Shown here piece by piece: positions 7,795-15,804 of a DNA stretch of 64,000 bases. The stretch spans positions 6,752,501 to 6,816,500 of the forward strand of contig NZ_CP091716.1 in assembly GCF_022009635.1 (NCBI RefSeq), written 5' to 3'. Under the pieces are notes generated by a model, which saw nothing but the letters and a program-made list of their open reading frames with translations, made no database searches and was not told the origin of the DNA. The translations under genes and the position numbers were made by a program. Source of the DNA: Variovorax paradoxus (GTDB lineage Bacteria; Pseudomonadota; Gammaproteobacteria; Burkholderiales; Burkholderiaceae_C). Positions within the stretch are counted from its first letter, which is position 1. Every line of letters begins with the position of its first letter.

Positions 7795-8724
7795 ATGGGC
7801 TTTTTCCTCGAAACCCTCTTCGGCGGCCTCATGGTCGGCATGCTCTATTCGCTGATCGCCATCGGCTTCGTGCTGATCTACAAGGCCTCCGGCGTCTTCA
7901 ACTTCGCGCAGGGCGCGATGGTGCTGTTCGCGGCGCTGGCCATGGCTCGCTTCTCCGAATGGTTCCCGCTGTGGTTCGGCTTCCAGAGCCAGATCCTCGC
8001 GAACATCCTGGCCTTCGTCGCGGCCATGGCGGTGATGGTCGTGGTCGCCTGGCTGATCGAACGGCTGGCGCTGAGCAAGCTGGTGAACCAGGAAGGCATC
8101 ACGCTGCTGATGGCCACGCTGGGCATCGCCTATTTCCTGGACGGCATCGGCCAGACGCTGTTCGGCAACGACATCTACAAGATCGACGTGGGCATGCCCA
8201 AGGAACCGCTGATGGTGCTCGAAGGCACCTTCCAGGGCGGGCTGCTGCTGAGCCAGGAAGACCTGATCGCCGCGCTGGTGGCGGCCGGGCTGGTGGTGGT
8301 GCTGGCCATCTTCTTCCAGAAGACGGCCACCGGCCGCGCCCTGCGCGCGGTGGCCGACGACCACCAGGCCGCGCAGTCGATCGGCATTCCGCTCAAGCGC
8401 ATCTGGGTGATCGTGTGGTCGGTGGCCGGCTTCTCGGCGCTGGTGGCCGGGATCATCTGGGGGTCGAAGCTGGGCGTGCAGTTCTCGCTGTCGCTGGTGG
8501 CGCTGAAGGCGCTGCCGGTGGTGATCCTCGGCGGGCTCACCTCGATACCGGGCGCCATCATCGGCGGCCTGCTGATCGGCGTGGGCGAGAAGCTGTCCGA
8601 AATCTATCTCGGCCCCATGCTCGGTGGCGGCATCGAGATCTGGTTTGCCTATGTTCTTGCACTGGTCTTCCTGCTCGTGCGGCCCCAGGGGCTGTTCGGC
8701 GAGAAGATCATCGATCGGGTCTGA
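7795..8724 (+). CDS. branched-chain amino acid-type ABC transporter permease (LivH-type)
   Basis: A 309-residue integral membrane protein with about eight hydrophobic segments. It starts directly with the family hallmark of an N-terminal hydrophobic segment followed by GFVLIYKASGVFNFAQGAM. The cytoplasmic EAA-like loop is seen as GRALRAVADDHQAAQSIGI, and the C-terminus contains VILGGLTSIPGAIIGG. The start at ATG 7795 was chosen because the family begins here; upstream codons belong to the repeat. It forms the heteromeric channel with the LivM-type protein five bases downstream. Confidence 0.92.
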   Translation: MGFFLETLFGGLMVGMLYSLIAIGFVLIYKASGVFNFAQGAMVLFAALAMARFSEWFPLWFGFQSQILANILAFVAAMAVMVVVAWLIERLALSKLVNQEGITLLMATLGIAYFLDGIGQTLFGNDIYKIDVGMPKEPLMVLEGTFQGGLLLSQEDLIAALVAAGLVVVLAIFFQKTATGRALRAVADDHQAAQSIGIPLKRIWVIVWSVAGFSALVAGIIWGSKLGVQFSLSLVALKALPVVILGGLTSIPGAIIGGLLIGVGEKLSEIYLGPMLGGGIEIWFAYVLALVFLLVRPQGLFGEKIIDRV

Positions 8725-8729
8725 ACGCG

Positions 8730-9794
8730 ATGTTCTACAGAGAAAACGGCCAGTTCAAGTCGAGCTACAGGGCCGACCAACAGATCTTTCCGATCGCGCA
8801 GGACCGCATCGCGATCCTGGTGCTGCTGCTCGTGGCGTTCGTGGTGGTGCCGCTGGGCGTGTCCGACTACTGGATGCGCGCCATCCTCACGCCCTTCCTG
8901 ATCCTTTCGCTCGCGGCGCTGGGTCTCAACATCCTGGTGGGCTATTGCGGCCAGATCTCGCTGGGCACCGGCGCCTTCATGGCGGTGGGCGCCTATGCGG
9001 CCTACAACTTCCAGGTGCGCATCGACGGCATGCCGCTCATTGCGTCGCTGCTGCTGGGCGGCCTTTGCTCCACGGTGATCGGCGTGCTGTTCGGCATTCC
9101 GAGCCTGCGCATCAAGGGGCTGTACCTCGCGGTGGCCACGCTGGCGGCGCAGTTCTTCACCGACTGGGCTTTCCTGCGCATCCAGTGGTTCACCAACAAT
9201 TCTTCGTCGGGCTCTGTGAGCGTGGCGGGGCTGAACGTGTTCGGCGTGCCCATCGAATCGCCGGTGCAGAAGTATTTGTTCTGCCTGGCCTTCGTGGTGG
9301 TGTTCGCGCTGCTGGCCAAGAACCTGGTGCGCAGCGCCATCGGCCGCGAATGGATGGCGATGCGCGACATGGACGTGGCCGCCGCGGTGATCGGCATCCG
9401 CCCGGTGTACGCCAAGCTCACGGCCTTCGCGGTGAGCAGCTTCATCGTCGGCGTGGCGGGCGCGCTGTGGGGCTTCGTGCACCTGGGGGCGTGGGAGCCG
9501 GCGGCCTTCAGCATCGACCGTTCGTTCCAGCTGCTGTTCATGGTGATCATCGGCGGGCTCGGCTCGATCATGGGCAGCTTCTTCGGCGCCGCGTTCATCG
9601 TGCTGCTGCCGCTCTTTTTGAACCAGCTGCCGGCGTGGCTGGGCTTCTCGATTTCGACCGCCCTGGCCTCGCACCTGGAGACCATGATCTTCGGCGCGCT
9701 GATCGTGTTCTTCCTGATCGTCGAGCCGCACGGGCTGGCCCGGCTGTGGTCCACGGCCAAGGAGAAGCTGCGGCTGTGGCCCTTCCCGCATTGA
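8730..9794 (+). CDS. branched-chain amino acid-type ABC transporter permease (LivM-type)
   Basis: A 354-residue membrane protein with a short hydrophilic N-terminus, about nine hydrophobic segments and the family signatures ALGLNILVGYCGQISLG and GREWMAMRDMDVAAAVIGI. The late loop MVIIGGLGSIMGSFFGAAF is also typical. It begins five bases after the LivH-type stop. The C-terminal 15 residues are basic and cytoplasmic. Together with LivH it would form the pore for the ligand delivered by the binding protein at 9858. The transported compound cannot be read from the permeases. Confidence 0.92.
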   Translation: MFYRENGQFKSSYRADQQIFPIAQDRIAILVLLLVAFVVVPLGVSDYWMRAILTPFLILSLAALGLNILVGYCGQISLGTGAFMAVGAYAAYNFQVRIDGMPLIASLLLGGLCSTVIGVLFGIPSLRIKGLYLAVATLAAQFFTDWAFLRIQWFTNNSSSGSVSVAGLNVFGVPIESPVQKYLFCLAFVVVFALLAKNLVRSAIGREWMAMRDMDVAAAVIGIRPVYAKLTAFAVSSFIVGVAGALWGFVHLGAWEPAAFSIDRSFQLLFMVIIGGLGSIMGSFFGAAFIVLLPLFLNQLPAWLGFSISTALASHLETMIFGALIVFFLIVEPHGLARLWSTAKEKLRLWPFPH

Positions 9795-9857
9795 TTCGTT
9801 TCGAGAGTTCCCGTTCGTAAAAACCCGGCACCGAGGTGCCCACAAAAGGAGACAGGC

Positions 9858-11189
9858 ATGAAACTGAAATCGCTCGCTCTGACCGCCGCCCTGGTGGCCA
9901 GCACTCTCGGCGCCGCGTTCGCACCATCGGTCGCGCAGGCGCAGGCCAAGGAACAGTTCTTCCCGCTGCTGGTGTACCGCACCGGCCCCTACGCGCCCAA
10001 CGGCACGCCCTGGGCCAACGGCAAGCAGGACTACCTGAAGCTGGTGAACGCGCAAGGCGGCATCAACGGCGTGAAGATCACTTTCGAGGAATGCGAAACG
10101 GGCTACGCCACCGACAAGGGCGTGGAATGCTACGAACGCCTGAAGGGCCGCCCCGGCGTTGCGTTGTTCGACCCGCAGGCCACCGGCATCACCTTCGCGC
10201 TGACCGACAAGGTGCCCACCGACAAGATCCCGCTCGTCACGCTGGGCTACGGCCTCGCAGCCTCGCAGGACGGCGGTGTCTTCAAGTGGAACTTCCCGCT
10301 GATGGGCTCCTACTGGACCGCGGCCGACATCCTGATCCAGCACCTGGGCAAGAAGGAAGGCGGCATGGACAAGCTCAAGGGCAAGAAGATCGCCCTCGTG
10401 TATCACGACTCGCCCTTCGGCAAGGAACCGATTCCGCTGCTGCAGGAGCGCGCGAAGATGCACGGCTTCGACCTGTCGCTGATTCCGGTGACGGCACCCG
10501 GCGTGGAGCAGAAGTCGGCCTGGCTGCAGGTGCGCCAGCAGCGTCCAGACTTCGTGCTGCTCTGGGGCTGGGGCGTGATGAACTCCACCGCGCTGAAGGA
10601 AGCCGTGGCCACCGGTTACCCGCGCGAGAAGATGTACGGCGTGTGGTGGGCCGGCGCCGAACCCGACGTGAAGGACGTGGGCGCCAACGCCAAGGGCTAC
10701 AACGCGCTGGCGCTGAACGGCTCCGGTCCCGACAACAAGGTGATCCAGGACATCATCAAGCAGGTGCACGACAAGGGCCAGGGCACGGGCCCGAAGGAAG
10801 AAGTGGGCTCGGTGCTCTACACGCGCGGCGCGATCATCTCGATGCTCGGCGTGGAGGCCGTCAAGCGCGCGCAGGAGCGCTTCGGCAAGGGCAAGGTCAT
10901 GACCGGCGAGCAGGTGCGCTGGGGCCTGGAGAACCTGGCGCTCGACCAGAAGAAGCTCGACGCGCTGGGCTTCGCGGGCGTGATGCGCCCGGTGAGCACT
11001 TCGTGCCAGGACCACATCGGCTCCACCTGGGCGCGCATGGAAACCTGGGACGGCGCCAAGTGGAACATCGCGCCCGACTGGTACCAGGCCGACGACCAGA
11101 TCATCAAGCCGATGGCCAAAGCAGCGGCCGACAAGTACGCAACGGAGAAGAAGCTGACGCGCCGCGAAGCGGCCGACTGCCAGTCCTGA
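9858..11189 (+). CDS. ABC transporter substrate-binding protein (branched-chain amino acid/HAAT type)
   Basis: A 443-residue periplasmic binding protein. It has a clear Sec signal peptide (MKLKSLALTAALVAS..., cleavage expected after the AQA near residue 28). The mature part begins with FFPLLVYRTGPYAPNG and continues as a two-lobed type I periplasmic-binding fold. A Shine-Dalgarno AAAGGAG precedes the ATG. Its position in an operon with an acyl-CoA synthetase and a PaaK-like ligase suggests that the ligand is an aromatic or fatty carboxylic acid rather than an amino acid (inference from context). At 443 residues it is somewhat longer than typical LivJ proteins. Confidence 0.9.
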   Translation: MKLKSLALTAALVASTLGAAFAPSVAQAQAKEQFFPLLVYRTGPYAPNGTPWANGKQDYLKLVNAQGGINGVKITFEECETGYATDKGVECYERLKGRPGVALFDPQATGITFALTDKVPTDKIPLVTLGYGLAASQDGGVFKWNFPLMGSYWTAADILIQHLGKKEGGMDKLKGKKIALVYHDSPFGKEPIPLLQERAKMHGFDLSLIPVTAPGVEQKSAWLQVRQQRPDFVLLWGWGVMNSTALKEAVATGYPREKMYGVWWAGAEPDVKDVGANAKGYNALALNGSGPDNKVIQDIIKQVHDKGQGTGPKEEVGSVLYTRGAIISMLGVEAVKRAQERFGKGKVMTGEQVRWGLENLALDQKKLDALGFAGVMRPVSTSCQDHIGSTWARMETWDGAKWNIAPDWYQADDQIIKPMAKAAADKYATEKKLTRREAADCQS

Positions 11190-11282
11190 TGCACCGCTGA
11201 GTTCCGTGGCGGCTCGCAAGAGCCGCCATTCGACAGCGCGACGCCTTTTGCCGCGCCGTTGTCGAATGCTTCGGACCACACC

Positions 11283-12095
11283 ATGAGCGAACCCAACATC
11301 CTCCTCAATGTCAACGGCATCGAGGTCATCTACAACCACGTGATCCTGGTGCTCAAGGGCGTCTCGCTCACGGTGCCCGACGGCGGCATCGTGGCGCTGC
11401 TCGGCGGCAACGGCGCGGGCAAGACGACCACGCTGCGCGCGGTGAGCAACCTGCTCGCGGGCGAGCGCGGCGCCGTCACCAAGGGCACCATCGAGTTGCG
11501 CGGCGAGCGCATCGAGGCGCTGTCGCCGGCGGAGCTGGTCAAGCGCGGGCTGATCCAGGTGATGGAAGGCCGGCACTGCTTCGCGCACCTGACGATCGAA
11601 GAGAACCTGATGACCGGCGCCTACACACGCACCGACGGCAAGGCCGCGGTGCAGCAGACGCTGGAGAAGGTGTATGCGTATTTCCCGCGCCTGAAGACGC
11701 GGCGCACTTCGCAGGCGGCCTACACGTCGGGCGGCGAGCAGCAGATGTGCGCCATCGGCCGCGCGCTGATGGCCAACCCGACGATGGTGCTGCTCGACGA
11801 GCCCTCGATGGGCCTGGCGCCGCAGATCGTGGAAGAGGTGTTCGAGATCGTCAAAGACCTGAACACCAAGGAGCGCGTGACCTTCCTGCTGGCCGAGCAG
11901 AACACCAACATGGCGCTGCGCTATGCCGACTACGGCTACATCCTGGAGAACGGCCGCATCGTGATGGACGGCGAAGCGCAGAGCCTGCGCGAGAACGAGG
12001 ACGTGAAGGAGTTCTACCTCGGCGTGGGTGGCGCGGACCGCAAGAGTTTCCGGGACGTGAAGAGCTACAAGCGGCGCAAGAGGTGGCTTGCTTGA
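11283..12095 (+). CDS. ABC transporter ATP-binding protein (LivF-type)
   Basis: A single ABC domain of about 270 residues, counted from ATG 11283. An in-frame ATG at 11259 gives eight more residues, and neither start has a clear Shine-Dalgarno. Walker A is GGNGAGKTTT, the LivF-typical segment IQVMEGRHCF follows, the signature region is SGGEQQMCAIGRAL and Walker B is MVLLDEPSMGLAP. The C-terminus is extended by a basic tail (KSFRDVKSYKRRKRW), longer than usual for LivF. It completes the importer that starts at 6793. A repeat element starts three bases after its stop. Confidence 0.92.
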   Translation: MSEPNILLNVNGIEVIYNHVILVLKGVSLTVPDGGIVALLGGNGAGKTTTLRAVSNLLAGERGAVTKGTIELRGERIEALSPAELVKRGLIQVMEGRHCFAHLTIEENLMTGAYTRTDGKAAVQQTLEKVYAYFPRLKTRRTSQAAYTSGGEQQMCAIGRALMANPTMVLLDEPSMGLAPQIVEEVFEIVKDLNTKERVTFLLAEQNTNMALRYADYGYILENGRIVMDGEAQSLRENEDVKEFYLGVGGADRKSFRDVKSYKRRKRWLA

Positions 12096-12097
12096 CT

Positions 12098-12175
12098 CTC
12101 CCCCAGTCTTCGCGCACTCCGTGCCGCTTCGCCAACCCCCTCTCCGGGGGCAACACCTGCGGCCCAGAGCAGTTG
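12098..12175 (+). repeat. 3'-end-associated intergenic repeat, copy 1
   Basis: This contains CGCGCACTCCGTG...CGCTTCGCC, a central hairpin CCCCC/GGGGG and CAACACCTGCGGCCCAG. Its sequence and order match 50139-50226 and, inverted, 47106-47190. It starts three bases after the LivF-type stop codon. It is the least complete copy, because the GCCGGTTCC end is missing. Confidence 0.75.
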
Positions 12176-12213
12176 AGCGCCTTGAAAAGAACAGAAAGAC
12201 AAAGGGTACGGAC

Positions 12214-13464
12214 ATGACCGACCACTACGACAAGCTGGAAATCCGTGACCCCGCCGAACGCGAACGCGACCTGCTGGCTGCATTGCCCAGGCAGATCGCG
12301 CAGGCGCAGACGACGGCACCCGCATTCGCGAAGATCCTCGACGGCGTGAAACCCGCCGACATCACGACACGCGAAGCACTCGCGAAACTGCCCGTCACGC
12401 GCAAATCGGAACTGCTCGAACTGCAGAAGGCACGGCGCGCCGACGACCCCTTCGGCGGGTTCGCTTCGATCGTGCGCGGCCCGCGCATGCCCCGCGTGTT
12501 CGCGAGCCCCGGCACCATCTACGAGCCCGAAGGCGAGGCGCGCGACTACTGGCGCACCGCGCGCGCGCTGCATGCGGCGGGCTTTCGCGGCGGCGAGCTG
12601 ATCCACAACAGCTTCAGCTACCACATGACGCCCGCCGGCTCCATCATGGAAAGCGGCGCGCGCGCCCTGGGCTGCACCGTGTTCGCGGGCGGCACCGGCC
12701 AGACCGAACAGCAGCTCGAGGCCATGGTCGACCTCAAGCCCGAAGGCTACGCGGGCACGCCCAGCTTCCTGAAGATATTGCTGGAAAAGGCCGAGGAGAA
12801 AGGGCTGAAGCTGCCCTCGCTCACCAAGGCGCTCGTCTCCGGCGAAGCCTTCCCGCCGAGCCTGCACGACTGGATCGCCGCGCACGGCGTGAAGGGCACG
12901 CAGTGCTATGCCACAGCCGACCTCGGCCTCATCGCCTACGAGACCAGCGCGCGACAAGGTCTGGTGATCGACGAAGGCGTGCTGGTCGAGATCGTGCGTC
13001 CCGGCACGGGCGACCCCGTGCCCGACGGCGAGGTCGGCGAGATCGTCGTCACCAGCTTCAATCTCGACTACCCGCTGGTGCGCTTCGGCACCGGCGACCT
13101 GTCCGCCGTGCTCGCGGGCACCTGCCCCACGGGCCGCACCAACAAGCGCATCAAGGGCTGGCTCGGCCGCGCCGACCAGACCACCAAGGTGCGCGGCATG
13201 TTCGTGCACCCCTCGCAGGTGGCCGAGATACTGCGCCGCTTTCCCGAGGCGCAGCGCGCTCGGCTGGTGGTGTCCGGCGAGATGGGCGACGACCGCATGG
13301 CCCTGCAGCTCGAATGCGCGGGCGCCGTGCCCGAAGGGCTGCAGGCGCGCGTGGGCGATGCAATCCGCGAAGTGACCAAGCTGCGCGGCGAAGTCGTCGT
13401 GGTCGGCGCCGGCGAACTGCCCAACGACGGCAAGGTGATCGAGGACGCGCGCAGCTACAAGTAG
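12214..13464 (+). CDS. PaaK-like (phenylacetate-CoA ligase family) adenylating enzyme
   Basis: A 416-residue protein of the phenylacetate-CoA ligase branch of adenylate-forming enzymes. It lacks the SGTTG motif of the larger synthetases but has the PaaK-like core: a SPGTIYEPEG phosphate-binding segment, the hydrophobic GYAGTPSFLKILLE, an ATADLGLIAYE adenine region and the VRFGTGDLSAVL segment. A C-terminal lid domain follows (KVRGMFVHPSQVAEIL). It probably forms the CoA thioester of an aromatic acid. It is the last gene of the importer cluster, after a repeat, and its last ten bases overlap the convergent membrane-protein gene. Confidence 0.82.
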   Translation: MTDHYDKLEIRDPAERERDLLAALPRQIAQAQTTAPAFAKILDGVKPADITTREALAKLPVTRKSELLELQKARRADDPFGGFASIVRGPRMPRVFASPGTIYEPEGEARDYWRTARALHAAGFRGGELIHNSFSYHMTPAGSIMESGARALGCTVFAGGTGQTEQQLEAMVDLKPEGYAGTPSFLKILLEKAEEKGLKLPSLTKALVSGEAFPPSLHDWIAAHGVKGTQCYATADLGLIAYETSARQGLVIDEGVLVEIVRPGTGDPVPDGEVGEIVVTSFNLDYPLVRFGTGDLSAVLAGTCPTGRTNKRIKGWLGRADQTTKVRGMFVHPSQVAEILRRFPEAQRARLVVSGEMGDDRMALQLECAGAVPEGLQARVGDAIREVTKLRGEVVVVGAGELPNDGKVIEDARSYK

Positions 13465-14492
13465 CGGCGGTACAACCAGCGCGTGGCGGCGCGCATCAGC
13501 GCCACCACGTGTATCGCGTAGATCAGCACGAACGCGAGCACGAAGCCGATGAGCCCGGCCGGGCTGTAGAAGCTGCGCGAGATGCTCGACGCGATGTACA
13601 GCCATGCGATGGCAATGACGATGCAGCTGACCTGCACCAGCACGAAGGCCAGCACCGAAGCGCCCACGGCCCTGAACGGGCGCGCCCTCGCGAGCCCCGC
13701 CGTGGCGCCGAGCCAGCCGCCCCAGAACGCGAGCCCGAAGACCACCAGCGGCGGCACCATCCACGCGAACAGCAGCTCGGGGCCGTCCACGCCGCGCCCC
13801 ATGGAGGTCCATCGGCTCATGGCCACGCCGCTCCACATCTGAAGCGAGGCGAACATCGCGGCGCCCACCAGCGCCACCGCGCGCCGTGGCGGCGCGCCAC
13901 CCACGTCTTCACTGTCCGGCGCTTCGGCAGCAGACGCAAGCTGCGCGGCACGCCCGGCGCGCAGCGCGACCCATGCCGCGGCCCACACGCCGAGCACGAG
14001 CACGATCAATTGCGCGACGGACTGCAGGAACACGAACACAGCCATCACCGCGCGCATGGAAGACGGCCCGGCCACGTCCTGCAGGCGGCCACCGGGCATG
14101 AAGAGCAGCTGCACTTCATACAGCAGCGGACTCAGCGCATAGAAGTTCAGCAGCAGCACCACCAGGTAGGCGGCCGCATAGCGCAGGCGCGGGCGAGCGA
14201 GCAGCGACACACTGCCGACACCGCGCTTTTCCAGCGCGTTGCGCCCATGGCTCCAGGCCAGCGCCGCCGCCAGCACCCAGGCCATGCCGAGGCTGAACAC
14301 CATCGGGATCCACACGCCCGGCAGGGCGTAGGTGCCGCGCATCTGCGCGCCCTCGGGCGTATCGGGCGCGAGCTGCACGGCCAGGTTGACCAGCACCATG
14401 AGGGCATCGATGGCCACGGTGATGAGCGCAAGGTCGCGCGGCAGGCGCCGCGCGGTCTCGTGCGGGGTCGGATGAAGGGAGGTCGCCGTCAT
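13455..14492 (-). CDS. multi-pass membrane protein of unknown function
   Basis: A 345-residue protein with about eight hydrophobic segments (for example LALITVAIDALMVLVNLAV, IPMVFSLGMAWVLAAALAW, AAAYLVVLLLNFYAL and LIGFVLAFVLIYAIHVVAL). It has no signature motif I can recognise. The start was set at ATG 14492; a longer form would add 17 basic residues. The C-terminus is short and basic (RWLYRRYL). Its 3' end overlaps the convergent PaaK-like gene by ten bases, which means neither can have an independent terminator there. No obvious partner lies nearby; it may be a solitary inner-membrane protein. Confidence 0.75.
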   Translation of the reverse strand: MTATSLHPTPHETARRLPRDLALITVAIDALMVLVNLAVQLAPDTPEGAQMRGTYALPGVWIPMVFSLGMAWVLAAALAWSHGRNALEKRGVGSVSLLARPRLRYAAAYLVVLLLNFYALSPLLYEVQLLFMPGGRLQDVAGPSSMRAVMAVFVFLQSVAQLIVLVLGVWAAAWVALRAGRAAQLASAAEAPDSEDVGGAPPRRAVALVGAAMFASLQMWSGVAMSRWTSMGRGVDGPELLFAWMVPPLVVFGLAFWGGWLGATAGLARARPFRAVGASVLAFVLVQVSCIVIAIAWLYIASSISRSFYSPAGLIGFVLAFVLIYAIHVVALMRAATRWLYRRYL

Positions 14493-14582
14493 GAGGGAAT
14501 ACTTTCGCTTTGCATGGCGCATGCCGTGGCATGCGTGGAACAAGGCGAGCGTATCGGATGACGGCGACCGCGCCCTGTAGGC

Positions 14583-15722
14583 TCAGTGCGCGAGTGCGGC
14601 TTCGCCCGCCTCCTCGGGCGCGGGGCCCACGTACACCGACTGCGGACGAATGAGCCGCCCCTTCTTGACCTGCTCGCGCGCATGCGCCACCCAGCCGCCC
14701 ACGCGGCCGGCCGCGAACACGCAGGTGAAGCTCTCGCGGCCGAAGCCCAGCGCCTCCAGCAGCAGCGCGGTGTAGAACTCGACGTTGGTCTCCAGCGCGC
14801 GGCCCGGCTTCTTCTCGCGCAGGATGGCCAGCGCGGCCTGCTCCGCCGCCTCGGCCAGCGCGAAGCGCGCGGCATTGACGCTGCCCTCCTTGCCGAGCCG
14901 CCCGAGCGCACCCTTGAGCGCATCGGCGCGCGGATCGCGCACGCGGTAGATGCGGTGGCCGAAGCCCATCAGGCGCTGGCCCTCGGTCACGGCCTGCTCC
15001 AGCCACGCGCGGGCGTTGGCGGCGCTGCCGATGGCGTCGAGCGCATCGAGCACCGGCCCGGGCGCGCCGCCGTGCAGCGGCCCCTTCAGCGCACTGATGC
15101 CGGCAAGCACGGCCGAGGCCAGTCCGGCGCCTGTCGACGCGACCACGCGCGCCGCGAAGGTCGAGGCGTTGAGGCCGTGGTCGCACACGGTGACGAGGTA
15201 GGTGTCGAGCGCCGCGCTCTGGGCCGGCGTGGGCGCGCGGCCATGCAGCATGCGCAGCATGTCGGTGGCGTGCGGCAATGCCTCGTCGGGTGCGAGCGCC
15301 TGCACGCCCAGGCGCCAGCGCATCACCGCGGCGGTGTAGACGGCCGGCGCCGCCACCAGGCGCAGCGCGGTCGGCAGGTCGTCGCCCAAACCGTCACCGT
15401 CAGGCAGCCGCGCCAGCAGCGCGCGCACCGCCTCGATGGGCGGCAGCCGGCGCAGCACGGCGTCGTCGTTCGGCTGCAGGCGCTCGAAGGCCTCGCGGCG
15501 CGCGCGGCCGATGGCGATGCGCAGGGCCTCTGTTCCCGTGCCGGGCAGCGTGTCGAAGAAGCCTTCGAACAGCAGGCCCACCACGTCTTCATAGCGCCAG
15601 CGCTGCGCGATCTCGTCCAGCGCATGGCCGCGGATCACGAGCCGTCCGGCCTCGCCGTCCACCTCGGACAGCACGGTGCGTGCGGCCACCACGCCTTCGA
15701 GGCTGCCGTCGTCGTTGTTCAT
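14583..15722 (-). CDS. citrate synthase family protein (stand-alone)
   Basis: A 379-residue citrate-synthase-fold enzyme condensing acetyl- or propionyl-CoA with a keto acid. Family motifs occur in order: DHGLNASTFAARVVASTGAG, GPLHGGAP (catalytic His), GFGHRIYR (catalytic His) and NVEFY, then AGRVGGWVAH. The third catalytic residue is Glu in place of the usual Asp of NVDF, a conservative change that I believe also occurs in some short citrate-synthase-like proteins. It is divergent from the DNA-binding fusion paralogue at 15805, sharing an 82-base promoter region. Whether it makes citrate, methylcitrate or something else cannot be told by eye. Confidence 0.85.
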   Translation of the reverse strand: MNNDDGSLEGVVAARTVLSEVDGEAGRLVIRGHALDEIAQRWRYEDVVGLLFEGFFDTLPGTGTEALRIAIGRARREAFERLQPNDDAVLRRLPPIEAVRALLARLPDGDGLGDDLPTALRLVAAPAVYTAAVMRWRLGVQALAPDEALPHATDMLRMLHGRAPTPAQSAALDTYLVTVCDHGLNASTFAARVVASTGAGLASAVLAGISALKGPLHGGAPGPVLDALDAIGSAANARAWLEQAVTEGQRLMGFGHRIYRVRDPRADALKGALGRLGKEGSVNAARFALAEAAEQAALAILREKKPGRALETNVEFYTALLLEALGFGRESFTCVFAAGRVGGWVAHAREQVKKGRLIRPQSVYVGPAPEEAGEAALAH

Positions 15723-15741
15723 CGCTCTTTACTCCTGGGTT

Positions 15742-15785
15742 GTCACGATGACATTGATTCTGTCCCGATGAATATTGACGTCAAT
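15742..15785. promoter_or_regulatory. divergent promoter region with perfect palindrome ATTGACGTCAAT
   Basis: Between the two citrate-synthase genes there is a perfect 12-base palindrome at 15774-15785 and a second dyad GTCACGATGAC at 15742-15752. TTGATTCTGTC and TTGAT...TTCTGTC also recur. The palindrome is the natural site for a dimeric regulator; the only DNA-binding domain encoded here is in the fused citrate synthase. Confidence 0.5.
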
Positions 15786-15804
15786 CTTGATCTATTCTGT
15801 CAAC

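Noticed and set aside
8649..12215. A minus-strand open frame of about 1190 codons opposite the ABC transporter genes
   Set aside because: Composition is Arg/His/Ala-rich with no motifs, and the plus strand carries four unmistakable transporter genes. It is an antisense artefact of G+C bias.
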